64,000 nucleotides of DNA, from positions 65,182,514-65,246,513 of the forward strand of contig OZ024823.1 in NCBI GenBank assembly GCA_964016985.1, in the 5' to 3' direction. This document shows, piece by piece, positions 56,219 through 64,000 of this stretch (position 1 is the stretch's first letter; each line of letters opens with the position of its first letter). The notes beneath the pieces are model-generated. The model did no database searches and was not told the origin of the DNA. It saw only the letters and a list, made by a program, of their open reading frames with translations. The translations under genes were made by a program, and so were the position numbers. Source of the DNA: Anodontia alba (lineage: Eukaryota; Mollusca; Bivalvia; Lucinida; Lucinidae).

Positions 56219-58014
56219 CACGGGCCACGATTCGCTCACCTGAGTGACATAGCCACTGCAGACATGCAGATGTTATGCAACATTTTTCCAATCCTATCAT
56301 CGCAACTAATGAAAATATCATCATTTGAGCAGTTCTTAGTTTTGAAGAAGAAAATATGGGCTTGACAGTCAATGGAGCATGATCATTTGAATAAACTATC
56401 AATCACATTTCAACAGAAGGATCAATGTGAAATTTGGTGGAAATTGGCTAAGTGGTTTCTGAAGAATCATGATTTTATACATGTAAACAGCACAGTGGCA
56501 GGGAAATATTATAAATATAAATCAGATGATGGCCATCTTAGATTTCCAATCAGAACAATTCTAACTACTGTTGATCTACAAGTCACTTCGATACTTTCAA
56601 TATAGATGTATATGGCCCATACAAATGGGGAAGCAAATTTGACCTTGGAGGTAAAAAGGTCAAATGTCAACATAGAATCATCATTTTAGCAATTTTGGTA
56701 GATCTCCTGTCCCCCATAATTTGTGCAAAGATTAGGACCCAGAGCTTATTTGGTTATGGAGAAGATTTTTAAAGGTTTTTACCATATATGGGCATGGCAG
56801 CTATTTTGATCAATGGACCATACCCATTTTAGCAATCTTTCATTCTCCTGCCCACGGAGGCTCCGCATGAAATTTGAGCAACACTGGCCCGGAGGCTTCA
56901 GAGGAAAAGCCATTTGAAATTATCAACATTTTTTCCATACAAATGTATGGGGCCCATACAAATGCATACAGAAGCAAACCTGACCTCGCCGTAAAAAGGT
57001 TAAATTTCAATGTATGATAATTATTTTAGCAACTTTGGTAGACTGCCCGTTCCAGATGATATATGCAAAGATTCAGCCACAAGCCATCCTCGGTTTTGGA
57101 GAATAAGATTTTTAAATGTTTTTTCCCATACAAATGCATAAGAAAGCAAACTTGACCTTGCCGTAAATAGGTCAAATGTCAATGTATGACCATTATTTTA
57201 GCAACTTTGGTAGACCCCCTGTCCCTAATGATTTATGCAAACATTCAGCCCCAAAGCATCCTCGGTTCTAGAGAAGAAGAGTTTTAAAGGTTTTTACCAT
57301 ATATGGGCATGGCGGCCATCTTGGTCAACGAACCGTGACCATTTTAGCAATCTTTTGTTCCCCCTACCTAAGGAGGCTCCATATGAAATTTGAGCAAAAT
57401 TGGCCCAGAGGCTCCAGAGGAGAAGTTGTTTGAAATTCTGAACATTTTTTACATACAAATGCGTAAGGAAGCAAAATTGACCTTACCGTAAAAAGGTCAA
57501 ATGTCAATGTATGACCATTATTTTAGCAACTTTGGTAGCCCTCCTGTTCCCGAAGATATATGCAGAGATTCAGCCATAAGGCATGCTCGGTTTTGGAGAA
57601 GAAGATTTTTAAAGGTTTTTCCCATACAAATGCATAGGGAAGCAAACTTGACCTTGCCGTAAAAAGGTCAAACGTCAACGTACGACAATTCTTTTAGCAA
57701 TTTTGGTAGACCACCCGTCCCCGATGATTCCTGCAAAGGTTCAGCCCCAAGGCATTCTCGGTTCTGGAGGAGAAGATTTTTAAAGGTTTTAACCATATAT
57801 GGGTGTGGCGGCCATCTTGGTCAACGGACAGCGACCATTTTAGCAATTTTTCGTTCCCCCACCTTAAGGAGGCTCCGTATGAAATTTGAACAAAATTGGC
57901 TCAGCGGCTTCAGAGGAGAGGTCGTTTGAAAATGTTAACGGATGGACGCACGGACGGACGAAGGACGAAAAGTGATCACAATAGCTCATCCTGAGCAGAG
58001 CTCAGGTGAGCTAA
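56219..58014 (+). mobile_element. C-type tandem-repeat element, complete, 1.8 kb
   Basis: Head ACAAGAGGCCCACGGGCC with ATTCGCTCACCTGAGTGAC, leader with one A-like unit, about four C units, then GGATGGACGCACGGACGGAC, AAAAGTGATCACAATAGCTC and the hairpin CTGAGC-AGA-GCTCAG, ending GTGAGCTAA. It has every part in order and makes a good reference copy for the family. Confidence 0.85.
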
Positions 58015-58244
58015 AAATTTCATGGTGGGATTGGAGTTTTAATCCTGGTCCACACTATCAAGGTCTTGTCGGGCCAGTCAATTTACCTAACCACACTGTT
58101 CCAGGGCAGAAACTGATAACTGCCCTTCTTGAATCAGTGGAAGGTTATCATTTCACTACCTGTTGATGTGTCTAAAACTGCTGGATGAGTGGCTAACATA
58201 TTATGTGTGTCTGATCGGGGTCTACTTTGGGTGTAAATATGGTA
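58015..58244. repeat. Degraded SINE2 core fragment and flank
   Basis: 58070-58145 retains the SINE2 core (CCAGTCAATTTACCTAACCA, AACTGCCCTTCTTGAATCAG) without head or tail. The rest resembles 56.1 kb (AAACTGCTGGATGAGTGGC). Confidence 0.6.
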
Positions 58245-59492
58245 CGAGATTGAGTCAATAAGTAACCAGCCTAACTTATTTCCGGTTGAGATCCACCTCT
58301 TTTTTTTCAATGTAATTGCCCTCTAGTGAGATGCACTTAGACCAACGGTGTTCAAGTGCCATCAGCCCAGAACTGAAAAAGTCAGGGTCCTCAAATGCCA
58401 TCACGACTTCTTCATCAGATCGGAAATGAAGTTCACGGATATCCTTTTTCAAGTTTGCAAAAAGGAAGAAGTTGCTAGGAGCTAGGTCAGGCGAATAGGC
58501 AGGATGTGGTATTAATTCATACCCATTTCGCTCTACAGCATCCATTGCAACTTTGCAAGTGTGGACTCTTGCGTTGTCCTGTTGCAGCAAAACACCTTTA
58601 GGGAGTTTACCTCAGCGTTTTTCACGGATGGCGGTTCTCAGCTGGTCTAACAAGTTTTCATAGTACACTCCAGTTATTGTACTTCTCTTGGGTAAAAAGT
58701 CCAAAATAATAACGCCTTTTGCGTCCCAAAATACTGTGGCCATCACCTTGCCAGCAGATGGTTGCGTCTTGAACTTCTTTTGCCTCGAGGACCCAGGCCC
58801 TATTCACTGACGACTCTGAGCTTTATTCTCTGGCAATAATGAACCCAAGTCCCATCTACAGTCACCAGATGCAAAAGAAAATCATCTTTTGACCTAAAAC
58901 GCTTCAACAAGGCGCTGCATACTGATGCTCTGGCTGCCATTTGCTCATCGCTAAGGGATTTGGGGACCCAACGGGCTGTTAGCTTGCGCATACCTAAACA
59001 ATCATGTAAGATTGTTGAAACGCTACCATGTGAAATGTGCTATTTCTTCCACCTGAATTCCCCTATCGGAGTATACCAGATCCCAAACTTTCTTACACAT
59101 TTCTTGGTCAGTGGCATTCAGTGGGCGTCCAGACCTGGCTTCATCTTCTAAAGATGTTCTACCGCGTTTGAATTCCCCTACCCAGAATTTAACCTAAGCA
59201 TAAGATGGTGCAGAAGACCCATAAACATCGGCTAACTCACCGTGTATTTCCTTGCCTGTTTTACCTTTTAAATACAAGTACCGAATTACAGCACGGTACT
59301 CAACTTTAGATGAAAAGCATGCCTTTGCATCACTAGCCATGTTTGACATTCACTATCTTATTAAAGAATGACTCGATATGTGTGCAATTTTGTACCCATG
59401 TATAAAACATATATTGAAACAAAGCATGAAAATCATGACCGTCTCGGTCCATCGGAAATGGGATAGGCTGGTTATTTATTGACACGCCCTCG
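58245..59492 (-). mobile_element. mariner element, 1248 bp, inactive
   Basis: Bounded by TA (58243-58244 and 59493-59494). The terminal inverted repeats are CGAGATTGAGTCAATAAGTA on the left and CGAGGGCGTGTCAATAAATA when the right end is inverted, continuing through ACCAGCCTA. Length and TA target fit the mariner family. One minus-strand transposase gene fills it, with several breaks. It lies directly before an H-type head. Confidence 0.9.
58276..59340 (-). pseudogene. mariner (SETMAR-like) transposase, broken
   Basis: ATG at 59340. The N-terminal part has a helix-turn-helix region (KGKTGKEIHGELADVYGSS) and RTSLEDEARSGRP, with a TAG stop after residue 48 (59196-59194). The frame shifts near 59040; then KLTARWVPKSLSDEQ and the first catalytic region VTVDGTWVHY, where the family usually has DET. 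Another frame loss near 58835 and a TGA near 58612 follow. The last part has LLQQDNARVHT (second Asp) and HPAYSPDLAPSNFF, where the third catalytic Asp, 35 residues on, is Asn. A few residues are missing before DPDFFSSGL. Transposase would excise and insert the element; this copy cannot. Confidence 0.88.
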
Positions 59493-59497
59493 TATAA

Positions 59498-60767
59498 ACA
59501 AGAGGACCATGATGGTCCTATATCGCTCACCTGAGCAAACAGATTTGCATACTTACTATTGAAGTTTCACTCAAGTTCACTGCTTTAAGATTTTTGTATA
59601 AATTTTATGTTCAAGAGTGATGTAATGTTCCTATAAAATGGAGTAGCAATGCTGTATATGGCAAGCAGTGCCTCATTTTTTTTTTAAATCTGATCTTCCA
59701 AATTTCTATAAAGATATATAGGGAAAACTAGAGAGGGTATTTATAAAACACTATGCCCCCAACTTCAACTTGACTTATACAGAACTTGTTTGTAAACAGA
59801 TTTATAATTTTAAGTAGCAAACCTGACAAATGCCAAAATTTACAAAGGGCCATAACTCATGAAGATTTTTTTAGAATTTATTAAAAAAATTAATTAGGTC
59901 ATCTACTCACTACCTATCTATTCACCAGGTTTTAAGGCTCTAGCTTCAATAGTTTTTTAGATATTTTGCTGACAAGATTTCATCCATATTTTTCCAAAGG
60001 GCATAACTCAGAAAAGGGGCATAATCCTGATGAGAAAAAAAATATGTGTCACCTATTTTTCCATAAGGAATCCATATATGAAATTTTAAGCATACACGTT
60101 TCAAAAGTTATGCTATGCCTCAAAAAAAGCATGCAATGTAAAATGCCCAAAGTTATAAAGGGCCATAACTCATGAAGTATTTTCAGAATTTATCCAAAAG
60201 TTAATCAGGTCATCTACTCATCACTACCAATCTATTCATTGGGTTTCAAAGCTCAACCTTGAATGGTTTGGAGATATTTTGCTCACAAGATTTCATCCAT
60301 ATTTTTTCAAAGGGCCATAACTCAGGAAAGGGGCATAATCTGGATGAGAAAAAAATATGTGCCAGCTATTTTTTCATGAGAAATCCATATATGAAATTTC
60401 AAAACCGTAGCATGCAAGGTTTCAAAGTTATGCTATGCATCAAAAAGCATGCAATGTAAAAATGCCCAAAGTTACAAAGGGCCATAACTCTTGAAGAATT
60501 TTTTAGAACCTATTCAAAAGTTAATAAGGTCATCTACTTATCACTACCAATCTATTCACTAGGTTTCAAGGCTCTAGCTTCAATAGTTTTTGATATATTT
60601 TGCTGCCAAGATTTCATCCATATTTTTTCAAAGCGTCATAACTCAGAACAGGGGCATAATCCTGATGAGAAAAAAAAATACCTTTCACCTATTTTTTGCA
60701 TAAGGAAAACATATATGAAATTTCAAAACCATAGCATGAACAGTTCAAAAGTTCTGCTATGCATCAA
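59498..60767 (+). mobile_element. H-type tandem-repeat element
   Basis: Head ACAAGAGGACCATGATGGTCC with ATATCGCTCACCTGAG, a leader, then about three repeats of around 315 bp: AAAGGGCCATAACTCATGAA, TCAGGTCATCTACTCATCAC, TATTCACTAGGTTTCAAGGC, TTTGCTCACAAGATTTCATC and AAGTTATGCTATGCATCAAA. No tail; the array is interrupted at 60768 by another head. Confidence 0.7.
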
Positions 60768-61209
60768 ACAAGAGGCCCATGGGCCACAACGCTGTGGCTG
60801 CTGTAAGTTAATCAGGTCATTTACAGTAAATGTCCTAAAATTTCGAACAAAATTAAATAATTCAAAAGTTAATAAGGTCATCTACTTATCACTACCAATC
60901 TATTCACTAGGTTTCAAGGCTCTAGCTTCAATAGTTTTTGATATATTTTGCTGCCAAGATTTCATCCATATTTTTTCAAAGCGTCATAACTCAGAACAGG
61001 GGCATAATCCTGATGAGAAAAAAAAATACCTTTCACCTATTTTTTGCATAAGGAAAACATATATGAAATTTCAAAACCATAGCATGAACAGTTCAAAAGT
61101 TCTGCTATGCATCAAACAAGAGGCCCATGGGCCACAACGCTGTGGCTGCTGTAAGTTAATCAGGTCATTTACAGTAAATGTCCTAAAATTTCGAACAAAA
61201 TTAAATAAT
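60514..61209 (+). repeat. 348-bp near-identical tandem duplication
   Basis: 60514-60861 is repeated at 60862-61209 (offset 348 bp) with almost no differences that I can see. The unit joins H-repeat sequence to a head (ACAAGAGGCCCATGGGCC at 60768 and 61116). The head lacks the usual CTCACCTGAG and goes straight to GCTGTGGCTGCTGTAAGTTA. A 173-codon frame across it simply repeats the same peptide and is not a gene. Confidence 0.85.
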
Positions 61210-63101
61210 TTCAGTTCTTGCTGTTCAAAATTTTAGAAATTATGATTTGCTAAAAAATTTACTGTTCGAAATTTTCGGACAGATTCACTTACAGCCAAAA
61301 TTGACCTGGCTATCGGATGCTTTCGGACACCCGAAACGACAAAAAAAGGACCTACACAACAAAAGGGTTTTCTTATTTGCTAAGTGTGATTGGTAAACTG
61401 AATGTGAAATTGTACGAACTAATAAATAATTATCACACTGATGTTTGTTTTCAATTCCATCCGATTAATTCTATGTCGAATAATGTTTCTCATAACAAAA
61501 CAATTAATTATCTGGTACACTAATTAACCGCCAGATACGTTTGTTCGGCACTCCGGGAATGTGCCACTTTCTTAAAATAGGCTGGCATAGTCCACTGTCT
61601 CTTACGTAACAACCCTCTTCACTTTACCGCACAAGCTGACCAAAAAATACTTCAAAAGGTTACCGCACGTTTATTCTTGTTTGTGCCACTACAGAAACAC
61701 AAGTCCCTTTCCTCAAAGGTGAAGTGTACGGAGTTTAAATGCGAAAAGCGCAGACTGATTAGAATTTCCGCCGTTTTGAAGCGCAGTATTCACACTGCTT
61801 GCTGACAATGCATTCTGTTAGCGATATGCGTAGACCCAGATCAGACCGCTCCGATACATAGACTGCGCGGACGCGCATGTTGATCTTGTCTCTGCTGGTC
61901 TCAAATGTCATAAGGTCATTTCTATCATACATAAGCGAACAGTGCGGACAACCAGATCTGAATGCAGTCTGATCAAGATCAAAGATTTTAGCTCTACACC
62001 AAACTGAACTACGTATGCTAACCCTGTGAACTGCCATTATGGTTTTTAGCAATATTTCTTTCTTTAAAAAAAAAATGTATTGTCGTTTAGAATTCCATAA
62101 CGAAACTTATTGCAAGAATTATGTGTCATCAATAGTAATTCTTTCAGATCCCTTTTCAAGTGAAAATGTCCCTTTGTGTATATGTGCAAGTCACATCAGA
62201 GTGCGAGACGCAGTCTAGTGCAGGATGGTGTCCACTCAATTCGCTGATTAGGTCATTGGTATAAAACACTGTAATACATGAATTGTATTCTCCAGCAAGT
62301 GCACAGACTGATCACATTTGTAACAAATGATTAGGTTCATTTTGGCTTGTTGGGACCTATCATCTCTGTTGGGACCATTACGTGTTCAAATAGAATATCA
62401 TGACAATCATGCGGAAAGACAGGAAACATTTTGCTGGAGGCATTAATCCCCACGAGGAAAACGTTTTCGGCGTGCTTATTGAAACCTTTGGCATGCTAAA
62501 CTTAAAATAATAGCGGCAGATATTGTCGAAGGACACAGTGTATGGACGAGCAGGAACGACCCAGATCAGAATGCGCGGATGCACGTGCTAATTTAGAATT
62601 TCGCATGTAGCGCTTTCTTACTATTGCATGTGCGTCACGCTTTGCAGTAGTGATCAGATCAACTTTGGAATTCTGGTATAGCGGTCACACGACTTACCAA
62701 AATACCGGAATACTACCAAAATACCGGTATACCTGTGAAGACACCAATACTGGCTTTAATTAAGAATCGAATATATTCGGAGGAAGATCTTGAAAAGCCC
62801 AGAGGCCAATTCCCCTATTCCCCCAAATTAGTTTCATTCTCTTGTTCTCTGTGGCGTCTGACCTGGGTCTATGCTGTTTGCATAGGCCTATCTGTTCCAA
62901 TATTTAGGTTCTTTAAATTTTTTATACGTGCCAGTTTCGTATGCATTTCTGACAAGAAACGGCTCTATAAAATAAGTTTGTTTTTCTCCCGAAGCGATTT
63001 CCCACCACGATTTCGCATGACGTACCACTACCAGCACGTGGTTTCTTAATGCGGGGCAAGGGAAATGTTGCTTTGTGACTGTTCATTTTCTGGGTATTTT
63101 A
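61210..63101. other. Unassigned region, apparently not array
   Basis: About 1.9 kb without heads, tails or tandem units. Small palindromic pieces are present: TGTCC.AAAATTTCGAACA near 61179, inverted near 61261-61280. Words such as AGACCCAGATCAGA (61830) and GACCCAGATCAGAATG (62556) recall the MITE interior at 55.7 kb. Frames of up to 104 codons (62735-63049) show no motif. It could be partly single-copy. Confidence 0.45.
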
Positions 63102-63105
63102 TTAA

Positions 63106-63561
63106 CCCTTGTCCTGCTGAACCCGGATATACCCTGCATTTGCAAACAGTGTAGGTCCAGATCAGTTGGCTTCTTCAGAAGCCAACTGATTTGGACTGCA
63201 CTGTTTGTCATTAAGTATTTGAATTTGTATGTTTGTTTGTGTTGAGGTTTTACGGCCCAGTCAACCCAATGGGGTCATGTCGAGCGCGGTCAGTTTACCT
63301 AACCACACGTTTACTGGGCAGGCTTAGTCCTCCAAGCGGTTAACCAGTATTGTGCACATTCTTTCGCCAGAAACTGACAACTGCCCTTCTTGAATCAGCG
63401 GAAGGGAGAGAATGACCGTAGAAAATATTTCATGATCAATCTCCACGAAAGAATGTTGCCGACCTCGGCTTGAATTTGTATGTACAATTTGGATCAAGTA
63501 ATCTGATTGGCTAAAACCTAGAAGTAGGCGTGGCATCTTAATTTATTCAGCATTACAAGGG
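63106..63561. mobile_element. piggyBac-type MITE (TTAA) with nested SINE2
   Basis: TTAA (63102-63105), CCCTTGTCCTGCTGAA on the left; TTCAGCATTACAAGGG then TTAA (63562-63565) on the right: 16-bp inverted ends with two mismatches. A long palindrome at 63143-63207 has the core ATCAGTTGGCTTCT paired with AGAAGCCAACTGAT around 2 nt. Without the SINE the element is about 205 bp. Confidence 0.75.
63233..63469 (-). mobile_element. SINE2, 5' truncated
   Basis: The 3' part of SINE2 (sense on minus), lacking the tRNA-like head. It is flanked by the 14-bp duplication TTGAATTTGTATGT at 63219-63232 and 63470-63483. The truncation occurs at insertion, since the duplication directly abuts the shortened end. 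Confidence 0.9.
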
Positions 63562-63584
63562 TTAATTATAATGTTCTCAATATA

Positions 63585-64000
63585 GGAGCGTAGTTCAATA
63601 AGTTCGTAGAACTCGATATTTTTCTATACAATTCAAGACTTCTTTTTTCATTTTTGTGCAGTGTAAACCTTTGTCAGTTGAATGATAACAGCCGTTCAGT
63701 CAACACGTACATTTTTTGCTCTTACTTTTTGTTTGAAAACCTATACCCATAGGCAAAAATGGAAAGTCAGAATATTGAGTTCAGAGCAGTCATAAAGTTC
63801 CTCACTAAGGAGGGTGCAAAGGCCAAAGAAATCCATCGGCGCATGGCTGATGTGTATGGTGATAGCAGCCCAAAGTATTCCACAGTGGCAAAGTGGTCAG
63901 CATGTGGGCGAGACTCCTTAGAAGATGACCCAAGGCCAGGTCGCCCTGCTGATGTCATCAGCTAGGAGATGATCGACTGTGTTGAGAGACTTGTACTAAA
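63585..64000 (+). mobile_element. Second mariner element, 5' part, cut by window end
   Basis: It starts after TA at 63583-63584 with GGAGCGTAGTTCAATAAGTT, a mariner-like terminal sequence, then about 170 bp of leader before a transposase ATG. It differs in ends and protein from the mariner at 58245, so it is another lineage, and it lies on the opposite strand. The right end is outside the window. Confidence 0.75.
63759..64000 (+). pseudogene. mariner transposase N-terminus with in-frame stop
   Basis: ATG at 63759. The product begins MESQNIEFRAVIKFLTKEG, then AKEIHRRMADVYGDSSPKYS and VAKW, the helix-turn-helix DNA-binding region of mariner transposases, then RDSLEDDPRPGRPADVIS. A TAG at 63963-63965 follows. 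The frame then continues with EMIDCVERLVL to the window edge, so the stop looks like a single-base change in a Gln codon. Compared with the family a few residues are missing after KWSA. The catalytic domain is outside the window. Confidence 0.85.

Noticed and set aside
60715..61236. 173-codon frame
   Set aside because: It runs through a 348-bp tandem duplication; 348 is a multiple of three, so the same peptide is simply read twice.
62735..63049. 104-codon + strand frame as a gene
   Set aside because: No recognisable domain, biased hydrophobic and basic content, and it includes words shared with repeats (GACCTGGGTCTATGCTGTTT).

Overview
The window is non-coding, repeat-saturated eukaryotic DNA, most likely from a marine bivalve mollusc. 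The evidence is tRNA-derived SINEs of the kind common in bivalves, an APE/RT LINE of the RTE type, mariner elements, and tandem-repeat elements whose ends read ACAAGAGGCCCATGGGCC at one side and GCTCAGGTGAGCTAA at the other. Genus is a guess. The only host coding sequence I can support is one exon on the minus strand (54633-54786), encoding a KH domain of the NOVA/Pasilla RNA-binding family. Much of the window may therefore be intron or flank of that gene.

The dominant content, by my estimate well over two thirds, is a superfamily of tandem-repeat elements, all in the + orientation. I count 22 copies of a 5' head (ACAAGAGG, a short hairpin, then CGCTCACCTGAG) and 18 copies of a 3' tail (a hairpin such as CTGAGC-loop-GCTCAG, then GTGAGCTAA). 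Between head and tail are direct repeats of several kinds: A (145/136 bp), B (about 165 bp), C (322 bp, itself a dimer), D (about 145 bp), E (about 122 bp), F, G (about 167 bp), H (about 315 bp) and K (about 140 bp). A, C, G and part of B share a framework around 'AAGTTT..A...AATTGG....GGTTTCAGGAGAAGAAG', so they look like one ancestral repeat that diversified. The 3' hairpin followed by CTAA, and an apparent insertion without target-site duplication (32726-34514 compared with an empty paralogous site at 51.5 kb), point to non-autonomous Helitron/Helentron-like elements. No Rep/helicase gene is in the window. A second tail type ends in an ATACCC...GGGTAT hairpin (16.1, 31.4 and 38.8 kb).

Layout: 1-2010 A array and tail. 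2010-11118 B element, split by a LINE (5541-10112, minus) that itself holds a SINE carrying another SINE. 11119-13043 A element; 13044-14018 G array; 14019-15525 C element; 15526-16173 remnant; 16174-18715 A element; 18716-19723 fragments; 19724-24919 three linked C elements including a 1.54-kb tandem duplication; 24920-28613 A array split by a 2.1-kb terminal-inverted-repeat element. 28615-31395 E and K arrays rich in palindromic AGGTCA motifs, with two SINEs. 31529-37687 an A/D/A chimera with a C element nested inside. 37688-39513 A array split by another element. 39514-41731 small fragments, SINEs and F array. 41732-44980 and 46929-48861 A elements, separated by a foldback and unassigned sequence. 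49775-51409 C; 51438-54049 D. 54050-56218 KH exon, SINE and two MITEs. 56219-58014 complete C element; 58245-59492 dead mariner; 59498-61209 H array with a 348-bp duplication; 61210-63101 unassigned; 63106-63561 TTAA-type MITE with a nested SINE; 63585-64000 start of a second mariner.

Nothing here works together as a pathway. The story is of layered insertion: the LINE is frameshifted and interrupted, both transposase genes carry stops, and the repeat elements encode nothing recognisable.
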